The position numbers and the translations under genes are program-made. Positions 34,301 through 43,125 of a DNA stretch of 64,000 bases are shown here, in pieces. The notes beneath the pieces are model-generated. The model did no database searches, was not told the origin of the DNA, and worked only from the letters and a program-made list of their open reading frames with translations. This stretch comes from JACKFB01 sp041389525 (GTDB taxonomy: Bacteria > Myxococcota_A > UBA9042 > PHBI01 > JACKFB01): assembly GCA_041389525.1 (NCBI GenBank), contig JAWKRR010000041.1, positions 6,800 through 70,799 on the forward strand, read 5' to 3'. Each line of letters starts with the position of its first letter. The stretch's first letter is position 1.

Positions 34301-35551
34301 GCGGGCGCGCCCGGCGTGGACGGCTTCGACGGGCCGGGCGGCGGCGCGGGGCTCGGCGTGAAGGACGTCGGGAAGTTCGGCGCGGGCAACGTGCGCACCT
34401 GCTCGGACGCGGCGGACTCGCTGGTCGGCGGCGCGGGCGGCGCGCGGATCTGCGCGGACGGGGCGGTGACCAACGGCGGCGGCGGCGGCGCGGGACTGTG
34501 CCCGGTCTTCGCCGGAGCGCCGGTCGCGGCCGAGAAGGGGTTGCCCGGCACCGGGCCCAGCGCCGGCACGGGCGGGCTCGCCGGATGGGACAGCATCTTC
34601 GAGACGGCGGTCGCGTGCGGGACCTGCGGGACGCCGCCGAACAACAACTCGTACTTCGCCAGCTTTGGGACCTCGGGCGGCTCGGGCGCGGACGGCGCGG
34701 CGGGCGCGGGCTGCAGCGGAGCGGGCGGGCTTGTCGTCGGCGGCCACTGGGTCGGCGGGACCGGGGCGGCAGGCGGGGCGTCGTCGCACGGCAGCGGCGG
34801 CGGCGGCGGTGGCGCGGGCAGCGGCGTCGAGGTGACGGGCACGGGCTGCGGCGGCGGCGCGGGGGCACCGGCGCCGGCGGACTGCTGCGCGAGCAAGTCG
34901 GGCGGGGGGTGCAGCAGCGGGACGGTGACGAGCTGCGTGTGCGCGAACGACTCGTTCTGCTGCAACGTCCAGTGGGACGTGACGTGCGCTGAGGAGGTCG
35001 CCAGTTCGGCTGCGGCAACTGCGGCGGGCTCAACAGCAAAGACATCGGCGGCTCGGGCGGCGGTGGCGGCGCGGGCGGGTGCCGCGGGACCGAGGGCACG
35101 GGCGGCAAGCCCGGCGGCGGCAGCTTCGGCATCTTCGTGGTGCGCGACGACGGCGGCAGCGGGTTCGCGGCGCTGGTGGCGAACGTGCTGCGGGCGGGCA
35201 GCGGCGGTCAGGGCGGCACCGGCGGCCCGGGCGGCGCGGGCAGCAGGCGGCGCGGGCGCGGCGGGCGGCTCACCGTCCGAGGGCGACCCGTCGACCTGGT
35301 GCGCGACCGGCGGGGCCGAGGGCGGCAACGGCGGGCGCGGGGGCCACGGCGGCGGCGGTGGCGGCGGCTGCGGTGGTGCCAGCTACGGCATCTTCGCCAG
35401 CCCCGCGCCGACGGGCGCGGTGAAGGCGGCCTGGCTCGCGAACCAGTTCCTACCGGGCGGATTCGGCGGTCAGGGCGGCTTCGGCGGCCCCTCGCTAGGC
35501 GCCAGCGGCACGCCGGGACAGGCCGGGTTGGCGACGCAGACGAACTTCTAG
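31352..35551 (+). CDS. MopE-like Cys-rich lipoprotein with Gly-rich C-terminus (two internal frame shifts)
   Basis: About 1,399 residues. Signal peptide with lipobox TVTAC, then an acidic linker. Four Cys-rich MopE-type modules follow, each with a metal-binding motif of form EICDGLDNDCNGLADDG, CDFKDNNCDGAVDEA or CDGLDNNCDGTIDET. In MopE this calcium/copper-type motif is Asp/Asn rich. After about residue 820 a beta-helix-like segment begins IFVAKNGDNNAPGS and contains ISAALQRAF and YVATGVYSENV. A very Gly-rich region with CCNVQWDVTCAEEV completes the protein. Between about 35001 and 35245 the used frame turns Ala/Arg-rich, whereas the alternative frame continues the Gly-rich sequence (FGCGNCGG, FGIFVVRDDGGSGF), so a missing C and a later extra base seem to cancel. 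Start: ATG 31352, first codon of the signal peptide. Confidence 0.85.
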   Translation: MLVNRWGAVGAWVLLLTVTACGGAAGGGIEELKGSGDADAEVSVDIPVAETTTLPDAEVSDGQAGTDSSDTTGGSDAPPGKGEPGAPCATNGDCFSGWCVEGLEGYICTDVCSQTCPAGFDCKGVQNLGDVVFLCLPRLKKLCTPCTQDIQCAGGSCLTLDGFQGCAFSCESATDCPVGWECAADAAGVAQGTFCQPETGSCSCNAEVDGGQRTCTRESASGMCFGVETCSQETGWSGCSALEPSPEICDGLDNDCNGLADDGLTEGEACAKTNKWGECSGVLRCVGAQGWICNAREPQAEVCNQLDDDCDSELDETFKDADGAWTLDAHCGTCGNVCTDKFPNATGVCGGPAGTPYCVIDTCAEGLVKVSDFLCTPPVDAACAPCASDADCFSGSCVLLDGQNVCVSACADGACGSGFDCEAVADGVERCVPTSGSCTCNAANQGAKRTCVTPNVFGSCFGVETCDSAAGWTGCTAKEAAAEVCDGADNDCNGLIDDGVVTGVPCTNEVAGVGSCDGTLVCLGSQGEVCQGPKPEAEICDFKDNNCDGAVDEAFTTGGVYNTFEHCGTCNLSCAIGFPNAESTTCQVAGGQAQCVVLACKPGFVKLNPFQCIPDAVNTCQACAADENCLGEGAGCTAIGEGTFCTAACTVEADCDAGFVCQDVGKASKQCVPASGSCTCDGTNTDLSRACAQIYTPPNPALPAYTCKGTQQCTTAGWGSCDVPSELCDGLDNNCDGTIDETYKDASGAYTSVQHCGGCNISCLALAVPNADPSCSTSSAVPTCSFKCKGGYEDVDGLTDNGCECLPMAGEDLAGDGVDSNCDGIDGDLHGAIFVAKNGDNNAPGSREEPMLTISAALQRAFATGKRDVYVATGVYSENVVLIEGIGLFGGYSSDFFRRNTVTFETAIIGQDPTSAAPGAVTAVGLGGTGAAEATILDGFTVFGANAANVAGANSYAVYLRNVGAKVEVRKNRIFGGAGGNGIAGAPGVDGFDGPGGGAGLGVKDVGKFGAGNVRTCSDAADSLVGGAGGARICADGAVTNGGGGGAGLCPVFAGAPVAAEKGLPGTGPSAGTGGLAGWDSIFETAVACGTCGTPPNNNSYFASFGTSGGSGADGAAGAGCSGAGGLVVGGHWVGGTGAAGGASSHGSGGGGGGAGSGVEVTGTGCGGGAGAPAPADCCASKSGGGCSSGTVTSCVCANDSFCCNVQWDVTCAEEVASSAAATAAGSTAKTSAARAAVAARAGAAGPRARAASPAAAASASSWCATTAAAGSRRWWRTCCGRAAAVRAAPAARAARAAGGAGAAGGSPSEGDPSTWCATGGAEGGNGGRGGHGGGGGGGCGGASYGIFASPAPTGAVKAAWLANQFLPGGFGGQGGFGGPSLGASGTPGQAGLATQTNF

Positions 35552-35630
35552 CGGTCGTCTGCGGCCGATCGTCGCCGCGGGACGAGCTGGGACCCTGGCC
35601 GCACGCCCGCGGGGCGGACGCGGGAGCACG

Positions 35631-37754
35631 ATGTCTTTTTATCGCAGTGGCGCCGAACATCTGCAGGACCTCTGCGCGTGGATCGAGCAGCGGCTGATGG
35701 CCGAGCTCCATCTCGGGCGGGCGCTCGGGTATCTGGGCGAGCTGCCGTCGGGGATGCCGGGCGGGTCGATGACCCTGGGGCAGGCGGAGGCGCTGACCTA
35801 CGACGACCGGGCCTTCGAGGACGCGGCGGCGCGGACGGAGGTGCGCCAGTGCCTGGAGCGGGCGGCGGGGGTCGAGGCGCAGATCACCGGGCGTCTGGCG
35901 CGCTCGGCGGAGGTCGGGATCGCGATCCCGTGGGCGCGGGTGGCGCGGCAGCTTGAGGGGCACGCCTTCGACCTGGCCGTGCTGGCGCTGGCCTGCGCGG
36001 TGGAGCTGGACCCAGCGCTGGCGAGGCTCTGCGCGTTCATCAACGACGATCTCGGGCGGCCCTTCGCCGATGGCGGGCTCGCCCTCACCCTCTTCGGCGA
36101 CAGGCGGCGTGGGGCGGTCGTGGCGCGGTCGCGGCTGATGCCGGGCGCGCCGCTCTTCGCGTCCGGGGTGCTCAGCGTGCCGCTGGGGCGCGAGGGGGCG
36201 GACGGCCAGTCGGTGACGCGCTTGCCGCTGCGGGTGGCGCGCCGGGTCCTGGATTGGCTGGGGGGACACGAGGGGCTGCCCGCGGAGATGCAGCCGTGGG
36301 CGACGCTCTCGCGAGATGCGGCGCCGGTGCTGGAGGGGCTGTCGCTGTCGGACGCCGAGCTTCGGACGCGGCGAGCGGCGCTGGCGGAGGCGCGCGACGG
36401 CGAGGTCTGGTGGCTGGTGGGCCCGCGCGGGACGGGGCGGCGGACCTTCGCGCACGGGCTGGCGGGGGCGCTGGGGCGGCGCTTGCTGGTGGTGGACGGC
36501 GCCAAGGTGAGCGGGGGCTTGCACGAGGGGCGGCTGGCGCAGGCCGAGCGGGAGGCGTGGCTTCAGGACGCGCTGCTGACCTTCGCCGACGTGCAGGCCC
36601 TGCGCGAGGAGGAGCGGACGCTGGTGTTTCGTGCCGCGGAGGCTCACGCGGCGACCGTGGCGCTCACGGCGGAGCCCGGGCTGGCGGGGCCTCGGCTGGA
36701 CAAGCGCGTACGCAGCCTGGAGTTCGGCGTGCCGGCCTACTCCGAGCGCCTGACGTTGTGGGGGGCGGCGCTGGCCGACGCGGGCGTGGCGATCGAGGAG
36801 TCCGCGCTGGAGACGGCCGCGGCGCGCTATCGCGTGACCCCCGGGCAGGTGCGCGAGTGCGTGCGCGTGCAGATGGACTCCGCGGGGGCGCCCGACGGGG
36901 CCCGGGTCAGCGCGTGGATCGACGCCGCGGTTGGGCAGGTGCTGACTGGCGATTTCGGCGGGTTGGCCGTGCGCATCCTGCACCGCGCGACCCGCGATGA
37001 CCTGGTCTTGCCGGCCGAGGCCCTGACGCAGCTCCGCCAGATCGGGTCGCGCCACACCCACCGCGCGCAGGTCATGGAGAGCTGGGCCTTTGGGCGGCGC
37101 GCGCGGGACCGCCACGGCATCACCGCCCTCTTTCACGGCCCCAGCGGCACCGGCAAGACGATGGCGGCGAGCGTGCTGGCCAACGAGCTCAACATGGAGC
37201 TCTTCCGCGTCGACCTGTCGCAGGTGATGAGCAAGTGGATCGGCGAGACGGAGAAGCAGCTCGCGCGGATCTTCGACGAGGCCGAGGCGAGCCACGCGCT
37301 GCTGCTCTTCGACGAGGCCGACAGCGTCTTCGCCAAGCGCACCGAGGTCAAAGAGACGCGCGACCGCTACGCGAACCTGAGCACGAACTACCTGCTGCAG
37401 CGGATGGAGGGGTTCGCGGGCGTGTGCGTGCTGACGACCAACCTCGCGAGCAGCATCGACGAGGCGTTTTCGAGGCGGCTGCACTTCCGCGTGCACTTCC
37501 CAGAGCCCGGCCCGGCGGAGCGCGAGACCCTGTGGCGGACGATGATCCCGGCCTCAGCGCCGCTGGGTGAGGACGTGGACTTCGGGTGGCTCGGCGAGGG
37601 CTGGGAGATGAGCGGCGGGCACATCCAGTCGGCCGTGCTGCGGGCGGCGTTCTTGGCGGCTGAGCTGGGCTCGCCGCTGACCCAGGCGGTCTTGGAGCGC
37701 GCGGCCAACGATGAGTACCAGGCGATGGGCCGGGTGGTGCGGACGCAGGTCTGA
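35631..37754 (+). CDS. AAA+ ATPase resembling contractile-injection-system ATPases (Afp15/Pvc15-like)
   Basis: A 707-residue ATPase. Residues 1-230 form a helical N-terminal domain. A first AAA-like module has a degenerate P-loop GPRGTGRR (about 264-271; Lys to Arg), so it probably does not hydrolyse ATP. The second module is complete: Walker A GPSGTGKT (about 503-510), Walker B LLLFDEAD, sensor 1 TTN, and Arg finger region FSRRLHFRVHFP. The stretch RIFDEAEASHALLLFDEAD and RYANLSTNYLLQRMEGF is typical of the ATPase in extracellular contractile injection loci (Afp, PVC), where it helps assembly or cargo loading. No sheath, tube or baseplate gene is in this window, so the role is inferred from similarity; stand-alone members exist too. 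Confidence 0.85.
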   Translation: MSFYRSGAEHLQDLCAWIEQRLMAELHLGRALGYLGELPSGMPGGSMTLGQAEALTYDDRAFEDAAARTEVRQCLERAAGVEAQITGRLARSAEVGIAIPWARVARQLEGHAFDLAVLALACAVELDPALARLCAFINDDLGRPFADGGLALTLFGDRRRGAVVARSRLMPGAPLFASGVLSVPLGREGADGQSVTRLPLRVARRVLDWLGGHEGLPAEMQPWATLSRDAAPVLEGLSLSDAELRTRRAALAEARDGEVWWLVGPRGTGRRTFAHGLAGALGRRLLVVDGAKVSGGLHEGRLAQAEREAWLQDALLTFADVQALREEERTLVFRAAEAHAATVALTAEPGLAGPRLDKRVRSLEFGVPAYSERLTLWGAALADAGVAIEESALETAAARYRVTPGQVRECVRVQMDSAGAPDGARVSAWIDAAVGQVLTGDFGGLAVRILHRATRDDLVLPAEALTQLRQIGSRHTHRAQVMESWAFGRRARDRHGITALFHGPSGTGKTMAASVLANELNMELFRVDLSQVMSKWIGETEKQLARIFDEAEASHALLLFDEADSVFAKRTEVKETRDRYANLSTNYLLQRMEGFAGVCVLTTNLASSIDEAFSRRLHFRVHFPEPGPAERETLWRTMIPASAPLGEDVDFGWLGEGWEMSGGHIQSAVLRAAFLAAELGSPLTQAVLERAANDEYQAMGRVVRTQV

Positions 37755-37816
37755 CGTGGCGGCGGTGGCGGCCTGCGACCGGGCGACGGCCGCGGGTGAA
37801 AAGCCCGCTATTTCTG

Positions 37817-38467
37817 CTATTTCTTCGGAAACGCCTCGTCGATCCACGCGGTCCAGGCCTCGACGTCGTCGCCGAGCTTGCGGCCGCTGACCCCCTCGAA
37901 GAGCGCGGCGATGCGCTCGGGCGACTGCCGCGTGGTCAGCCGGTGCAGCATGTACTTGAGGATCGGCCGGGCGGCGTGCTCGCGCAGCAGGTGTTCGGCG
38001 CCGGCGCGCTTGTCGGCGTCTGAGCCCTCGAGGACCGGCCACAGCCCCAAGAAGCACCCGGCGGCGCCCTGAGATTGCTGGGCCCAGCGCGCGATGGGGT
38101 AGGCGGCGCGCGCGGCGCCGGGCAGCAGCGGCGCGCCGGTGGCCTTGTGGCGGACCCAGAGCGGGTACCAGGCGGCGAAGGCCTTCGCGCACTCGGCGGT
38201 GGCGGCGCTCTCGGGGTCCGGGGGCGTGGGGGGCGGCATGGGCGACTCCGTGGGGGACGGGGCGGGTGCGGGGGTTGGGGGCGTAGCGGCGGCCGGGTCG
38301 GGCTGCGGTGCTGCGGCGCGCGCGGGCTCGGGCGCGGGCGCGGGCTCCGTCGTGGCGGTGGCCGTGCGACCGGCCCCGTCCTCGTGCAGAGGTGCGGACG
38401 CTGCGCCGCAACCCGAAGTCGCGAAGAGTGAGGCTAGGACTGCGTGCAGGATGGGCGACACGGCCAC
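37817..38467 (-). CDS. Lipoprotein with Pro/Ala-rich linker
   Basis: A 216-residue exported lipoprotein: signal peptide with lipobox ATSGC (Cys20), a disordered linker of Ala, Pro and Thr (about 30-90), then a compact helical domain (AECAKAFAAWYPLWVRHKATG to the end). One Cys pair in the domain (AECAKA and AAGCFLG) may form a disulfide. No catalytic motif and no family recognised. It lies between the AAA+ ATPase gene and the large metallopeptidase gene but is on the opposite strand, converging with the former and divergent from the latter (160-bp gap). Confidence 0.75.
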   Translation of the reverse strand: MAVSPILHAVLASLFATSGCGAASAPLHEDGAGRTATATTEPAPAPEPARAAAPQPDPAAATPPTPAPAPSPTESPMPPPTPPDPESAATAECAKAFAAWYPLWVRHKATGAPLLPGAARAAYPIARWAQQSQGAAGCFLGLWPVLEGSDADKRAGAEHLLREHAARPILKYMLHRLTTRQSPERIAALFEGVSGRKLGDDVEAWTAWIDEAFPKK

Positions 38468-38627
38468 GCTCGCGGTGGTGGGGACGCGCGACGTTGCGCT
38501 TGTTGCGGCTCACCACTAGCATACACGGCGGTCGGTTCCGAACGGAGTGGTCGCGGGCAGCTCTGGCAGTCACCGTCGTCGGTGAGGCCGGGGAAGTTTC
38601 GAGCGCACACCAACGAGGAGCCGTCCC

Positions 38628-41600
38628 ATGAGCGCACAGCCCGAACATCAGCAAGCCGGCCCGCAGCGCGAACGACCGGATGAGGGCCGCGCGGCTGATG
38701 AGCAGGCTGGCGCGGGGCCCGAGTCGGTCTACGGGAACGCGATGACGTCGCGCGAAGGGGCGCGGCCGGACCTCGGGCACGGGACGCCCTGGCAGTGGAA
38801 CGCGGCGGTGGTGACGCAGCTTGAGGCCGAGCTGACGGGCGCGGGCACCAACCCTGCGCAGATCCCGTATATGTGCGGCCGGTTGGGCGACGCGGACAAG
38901 GCGCCGTTTCGGGCGCGCCTGGGCGAAATCGCGGGCAAATGTACCGGCGAGGACACCATCATCGCGGCGCGGGCGCTGGGCGGGATCGGCGTGACGGACC
39001 GCGTGACCGCATACCAGACGGCGAACCCGGCGCCGCCGGCCGTGCGCCTGTCCGAGGACCTGAGGGGCGTCTCCGACGTGGAGGTCGCCGAGCTTTGCAA
39101 CGACGCCGGCCGCGTGACGTGGCTGAAGGGCATCCTGGCGGGCTCGCCGGCCATCCATCTGCCGGTCACGCGCATCCTCTTCGGCGACATGATGAGCCGG
39201 CCGCATCTCGCGAGCTGGCTCGCCGAGCGGTCGACGCCCCTGATGGCCGCGATGGCGTTCGGCACGATGCACCCGGACATCATGGCGGCGACGCTGACGA
39301 CCGCGGGGGCCTGGGGGTGGCTGGACGGGCTGGACGGCGGCGACGCCTTGGACGACGGGATTCGACGGGAGCTCACGGACTTCGAGCCGCACGTCGCGGG
39401 CGCCACCCTCGCGAAGATTCAGGCGCTGACCGTCACCGGCGACCGCGAGGCCATCACGGAGGCCGACGCGCTGACGCGCTTGCCGGCGCTCCTCGACGGG
39501 GCCGACGCCTTGGACGCGGCGAACCTGCTGCACTTGTGCGAGACGGCCGGGGCGGCGGCGCTCCCCCTGCTGAACGGCAACGCGGCGCGGCGGACGCGCG
39601 CCACCAGCATCATGAGCGCGGACCAGGCCTTCCAGGTGGCGCGCGCGGTGGGCTTTGAGCTGCCAGAGACCCTGCGCTGGCTGCAGGCCGCGGGCGGGGC
39701 GACGCCAGAGCACGTCATGGCCGCGTCCATGCGCGCGAACGAAGCGCAGTGGCAGGCGGTCTTCGCCGACGCGACCCTCGCCGGGCAGTTCGCCACCATG
39801 TCCGGCGGCGCGCCCCCGGCCGCGATGCTCGCCGATTACGCAGGCCAGCCCTGGCTAATCACGGCGATCGTTGGAACGCCAGCCCTCCTCACTTGGTACA
39901 CCGCCGGATCCGCCCCGCACGAGATCTTGGGGCTCTTCGAGGGCACCGCCGACCACGTCGCCGCCGTCATCGCGGCCTTCACGGCGGCCGCCGTGGGCTG
40001 GGCGTGGGTCGGCGACCTCACCCCCGGCCGAGATCGCGAGAACCGCACGCTGCGGATGCTGCAGATCCAGATCCCAGACGCGACCGCGCGCGACCACATC
40101 AAGTACTGGCTTCAGGAGGACGTCCACTCCACGGCGCCAAGCAACACCGTGGTCCCAATCGACCCGGCGACCCGCCGTTCGCCCCTCGAAGAGCTCGAGA
40201 CGGCGGCCACGGCCGGGACGCTCACGGCCGCCGACGCGCTGAGCTGGCTCGGCGAGATGAGCGCAGCCGACCGCGCCGCGGTGGCGGCCCACGCGACGCT
40301 GCTGCCCGCGGTCCTCAGCCCGCTGAACGCGGCCCAGCTTCTGCGCGCGACCGAGCTGCTCGCCCTGACCGCGACGCAGCTCATCGACGCGCTCAACCCC
40401 GCGCTCATGACCACCGAGTACAGCGCGGTCGAGCTGGTGCTCGCTGCGGCGCCGGCGGCCGAGCAGCAAGCGATCGCCTCGCACCCGGCGCGCTTCGACA
40501 AGCTCACCACCGCGACGCTGGCCGGGACCCTCAACGTGCTGACCGCCTTGCGGACGCCGGCGGTCCTCGCCGCGGCGGGCGCTGCGAACTGGGAGGTCGC
40601 GCGACAGATCAGCGTCTCCCACGAGCCGATCGAGGCCTGGACCGCGCTGACGCAAGACGCCGCGACCCAGGCGATGGTGGCGGGCCAGATCGACGCCCAC
40701 GAGGCCGCCATGCTGGAGCACCTGCCCTCTGGCGCCGCGCTGCCCGCACCCCTCCGGACCGCCCTGACCGCCGTGCGCGACGCCCTGACCGTGGCGAGCG
40801 CGCGGACCGCCATGGAGGCCGTGCTCGGCGCGGCCGCCGGGTCGCGGCCCACCGACGAGAGCGCGCAGGCGCAGACCGCCGTCGCCGGGATGGCCTTGTG
40901 GGACGCCGTGGACGCCCTGGTCGCGGCGTCCGGCGTGGACTCGTCGAACTTCCAGTCACTGGCGTCCAGCGCCAGCGCGGCCGACGCGCTCGCCCTCTTC
41001 GTGAGCCACCCCACCCAAGCCCAGCACATGCGCGACCGCCTCTTCGGGTCGCCCTTCGTCTGCTTCCCCGCGCTGGGTTCGCCGCCGCCCGACGCCTTCT
41101 GGACGCCCCTGGCCATCGCCTGGGTCATCGACGACCACACGGCGACCGACGCGCTGACCCGCCTCACCGCCAACGCCGCGTCCACGGCCGCGTTCAGCAC
41201 CTGGCTGGACACCGCCGCGGTCGAGCGCGCGCCGTGGCTCGCTGCCATGCCCCGCAGCCCCGGCCTGACCACCGCCGAGCGCGCCGCCGTCAAGGCCATC
41301 TTCGACCGCTCGACCGTCGTCGAGGTCGCGGTGACCCTCTCGGAGATCCGCTGGGGCTGCACGTTCACCGGCACACCCTGGACCCTGGACGACCTCGCGC
41401 GCGTCTGGGTCGTCATGGACGCCCTGCCCGACCCGCAAGCCGAGGGCAACGCGGTGCTGCAGAACTACAACCGGCTCACCACGACCGGCGGCAGCTGGGA
41501 CGAGACCACCGGCACCGTGAACCTGGGGATGGGGGACACCGCCCACGTCGGCGCCTTCTATGAGGATCAGACGTGGGGGACCAAGGCCGTGACCGCCGCC

Positions 41601-42338
41601 GCCCTCGGCATCACCGAGGCTCAGGTCGACGGGCGGGTCGCCGACGGGCGCCTGGAGACGCGCACCAACGGCGCCGGCGTGGCGGAGTTTCGCGTGGCCG
41701 AGGTCCGTCACGCCTACTACGCGCACACCATCTTGCATGAGGTCGGCCACTCGGTGGACACGATGCTCGGCAGCCACACGGACATCGTCTACAACCAAGC
41801 CGGCTGGTTCGTGTACGCGACGGGCCAAGCGGAGCAGTGGGTGGACGCCATGTCCGGCTGGGGCGGCATCAGCGCGCCGCACAAGCAACAGATGGTCGGC
41901 CTGCTCGACCAGCGCTTGGCCTCCAGCACCGAGATCGGCGGCCCCTCGGGCGCGGCCCTGGACCTGGTGCCGAGCACCCACGCGGCCCACCTGCCCGCCA
42001 ACGCCGCCGTCCCCATCGTCCAGCACCTGGGCAGCGCCCCCGACGCGTTCATGTACACCAACCCCGTGCGCGCCAACGGGAAGGTGTTCTCGATGAACCA
42101 CTACTATCGGCGCTGGATGAGCTGCTCCGAGCGCGCGCTCGAGGCCCAGGTCCGCGACTACTCGCTGTTCGCCCCCGAAGAGTGGTTCGCCGACGCCTAC
42201 GCCGAGTACTACCGCCTCTACGACGGCTCGCCGGCCACCGACGCGATGAAGGGCGGGAACCTGCCGGCCTGGGTCAAGCAGTGGTTCGACGCCAACGTCG
42301 ACGCCATCGGCCGCGACCCGCACGTGCTGGCGCCCTAG
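38628..42338 (+). CDS. Large protein with C-terminal lethal-factor-like zinc metallopeptidase domain
   Basis: A 1,236-residue protein without a signal peptide. Residues 1-50 are polar and disordered (Gln, Glu, Pro, Gly). Residues about 55-920 are Ala/Thr/Leu-rich and helical, with repeated 25-35 residue units ending in LLxAxxL patterns. The C-terminal 220 residues carry HTILHEVGHSVDTMLG: zinc ligands His1037 and His1041 with general base Glu1038. About 140 residues later PEEWFADAYAEYYR gives Glu1185. This HExxHxVD plus ExFAxAx pattern matches anthrax lethal factor-type (M34/ATLF) domains (HEFGHAVD, EFFAEAF). Absence of a signal sequence and the unstructured N-terminus fit cargo delivered by a contractile injection machine; the nearby ATPase supports that, as inference only. 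Ribosome site CGAGGAG precedes ATG 38628. Confidence 0.8.
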   Translation: MSAQPEHQQAGPQRERPDEGRAADEQAGAGPESVYGNAMTSREGARPDLGHGTPWQWNAAVVTQLEAELTGAGTNPAQIPYMCGRLGDADKAPFRARLGEIAGKCTGEDTIIAARALGGIGVTDRVTAYQTANPAPPAVRLSEDLRGVSDVEVAELCNDAGRVTWLKGILAGSPAIHLPVTRILFGDMMSRPHLASWLAERSTPLMAAMAFGTMHPDIMAATLTTAGAWGWLDGLDGGDALDDGIRRELTDFEPHVAGATLAKIQALTVTGDREAITEADALTRLPALLDGADALDAANLLHLCETAGAAALPLLNGNAARRTRATSIMSADQAFQVARAVGFELPETLRWLQAAGGATPEHVMAASMRANEAQWQAVFADATLAGQFATMSGGAPPAAMLADYAGQPWLITAIVGTPALLTWYTAGSAPHEILGLFEGTADHVAAVIAAFTAAAVGWAWVGDLTPGRDRENRTLRMLQIQIPDATARDHIKYWLQEDVHSTAPSNTVVPIDPATRRSPLEELETAATAGTLTAADALSWLGEMSAADRAAVAAHATLLPAVLSPLNAAQLLRATELLALTATQLIDALNPALMTTEYSAVELVLAAAPAAEQQAIASHPARFDKLTTATLAGTLNVLTALRTPAVLAAAGAANWEVARQISVSHEPIEAWTALTQDAATQAMVAGQIDAHEAAMLEHLPSGAALPAPLRTALTAVRDALTVASARTAMEAVLGAAAGSRPTDESAQAQTAVAGMALWDAVDALVAASGVDSSNFQSLASSASAADALALFVSHPTQAQHMRDRLFGSPFVCFPALGSPPPDAFWTPLAIAWVIDDHTATDALTRLTANAASTAAFSTWLDTAAVERAPWLAAMPRSPGLTTAERAAVKAIFDRSTVVEVAVTLSEIRWGCTFTGTPWTLDDLARVWVVMDALPDPQAEGNAVLQNYNRLTTTGGSWDETTGTVNLGMGDTAHVGAFYEDQTWGTKAVTAAALGITEAQVDGRVADGRLETRTNGAGVAEFRVAEVRHAYYAHTILHEVGHSVDTMLGSHTDIVYNQAGWFVYATGQAEQWVDAMSGWGGISAPHKQQMVGLLDQRLASSTEIGGPSGAALDLVPSTHAAHLPANAAVPIVQHLGSAPDAFMYTNPVRANGKVFSMNHYYRRWMSCSERALEAQVRDYSLFAPEEWFADAYAEYYRLYDGSPATDAMKGGNLPAWVKQWFDANVDAIGRDPHVLAP

Positions 42339-42342
42339 CGCC

Positions 42343-43008
42343 TCAAATCAATCGATGGATGCTGACGAATCCGGGCCCGAACAGGCTCGGGACCTGCGCC
42401 TCGTAGGCCGCGCGCGACGCCACCGCCTGCGCGTAGGCCCCCGGCTGCAGCGTCAGACGCGCCGGTGCCGCGCCGCCCTGGGTCAGCATCACCAGCTGCT
42501 GGCCGTCGAGGACCTCATCCACGACCAGCTCGCCGCCGCCGGCCATGAGCGTCGGCCGCGCGCGAATCAGCTCCAGCTTCAGGCACTCGACCAGCCCATC
42601 GTCCATGCCGGCGTCCCACAGCAGGATCTTCTCGCGCAGCGCCGGATACCCGAAGACCAAGCGCACCCGAAAGGAGTCCGCCATCGCCTGAACCATCGGC
42701 GGCGCCCCGAGCCGCACGGCGCCATCGAATCCCCCGAGCGCCTTCGCCTCCAGCTCACGCCAGCGCGACCGCTCGCTGGGCAGGTCCACGTGCAGCCAGT
42801 GCCGGCGCTCGAAATCCGTATACACCGTCTGCACTTGCGCCGTGACGATGGCGCCGCAGGACGGGCACGCCGCCTGGTGAAAGGTCCCCTCGCGCACCCG
42901 CCGCCGCACCTCCGGGAGCCGCGTGATGTGCAGCCCGTCCGCCAGCCGCATCATGAAGCGGTGCGAGCATTTGGGGCAGTGGACGTCGCGCTCAACCCAG
43001 GTCGACAC
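42343..43008 (-). CDS. CpXC-domain protein
   Basis: A 221-residue protein with an N-terminal CpXC domain: CPKC (about 12-15) near the start and ACPSCG about 35 residues later, separated by RRRVREGTFHQA, the order typical of CpXC proteins. The four Cys probably bind zinc. The remaining 150 residues include a GYPALREKILLWDAGMDDGLVE segment, often found after CpXC domains, and are predicted mixed alpha/beta. Function is unknown. GTG 43008 has GGGAGGAG at ideal distance; the longer frame has no such signal. Converges with the metallopeptidase gene (4-bp gap). Confidence 0.85.
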   Translation of the reverse strand: MSTWVERDVHCPKCSHRFMMRLADGLHITRLPEVRRRVREGTFHQAACPSCGAIVTAQVQTVYTDFERRHWLHVDLPSERSRWRELEAKALGGFDGAVRLGAPPMVQAMADSFRVRLVFGYPALREKILLWDAGMDDGLVECLKLELIRARPTLMAGGGELVVDEVLDGQQLVMLTQGGAAPARLTLQPGAYAQAVASRAAYEAQVPSLFGPGFVSIHRLI

Positions 43009-43125
43009 AGCGGTCTCCTCCCAGCGGGCGGCAACCCTACCAGGACCGGCGGCGCGCGCCACTGGCCCGACCTGCCCGAGCGGCGGCGGCCCGCGACAAG
43101 GCACGCGCGACGGCAGATTCGCAGG

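Noticed and set aside
31151..34789. 1,212-codon minus-strand open frame opposite the MopE gene
   Set aside because: Same shadow effect; the plus-strand reading has a lipoprotein signal and recognisable MopE motifs.
35631..42338. Complete contractile injection locus
   Set aside because: Sheath, tube, baseplate, spike and LysM genes are absent from the window; only an ATPase-like and a possible cargo gene are seen.
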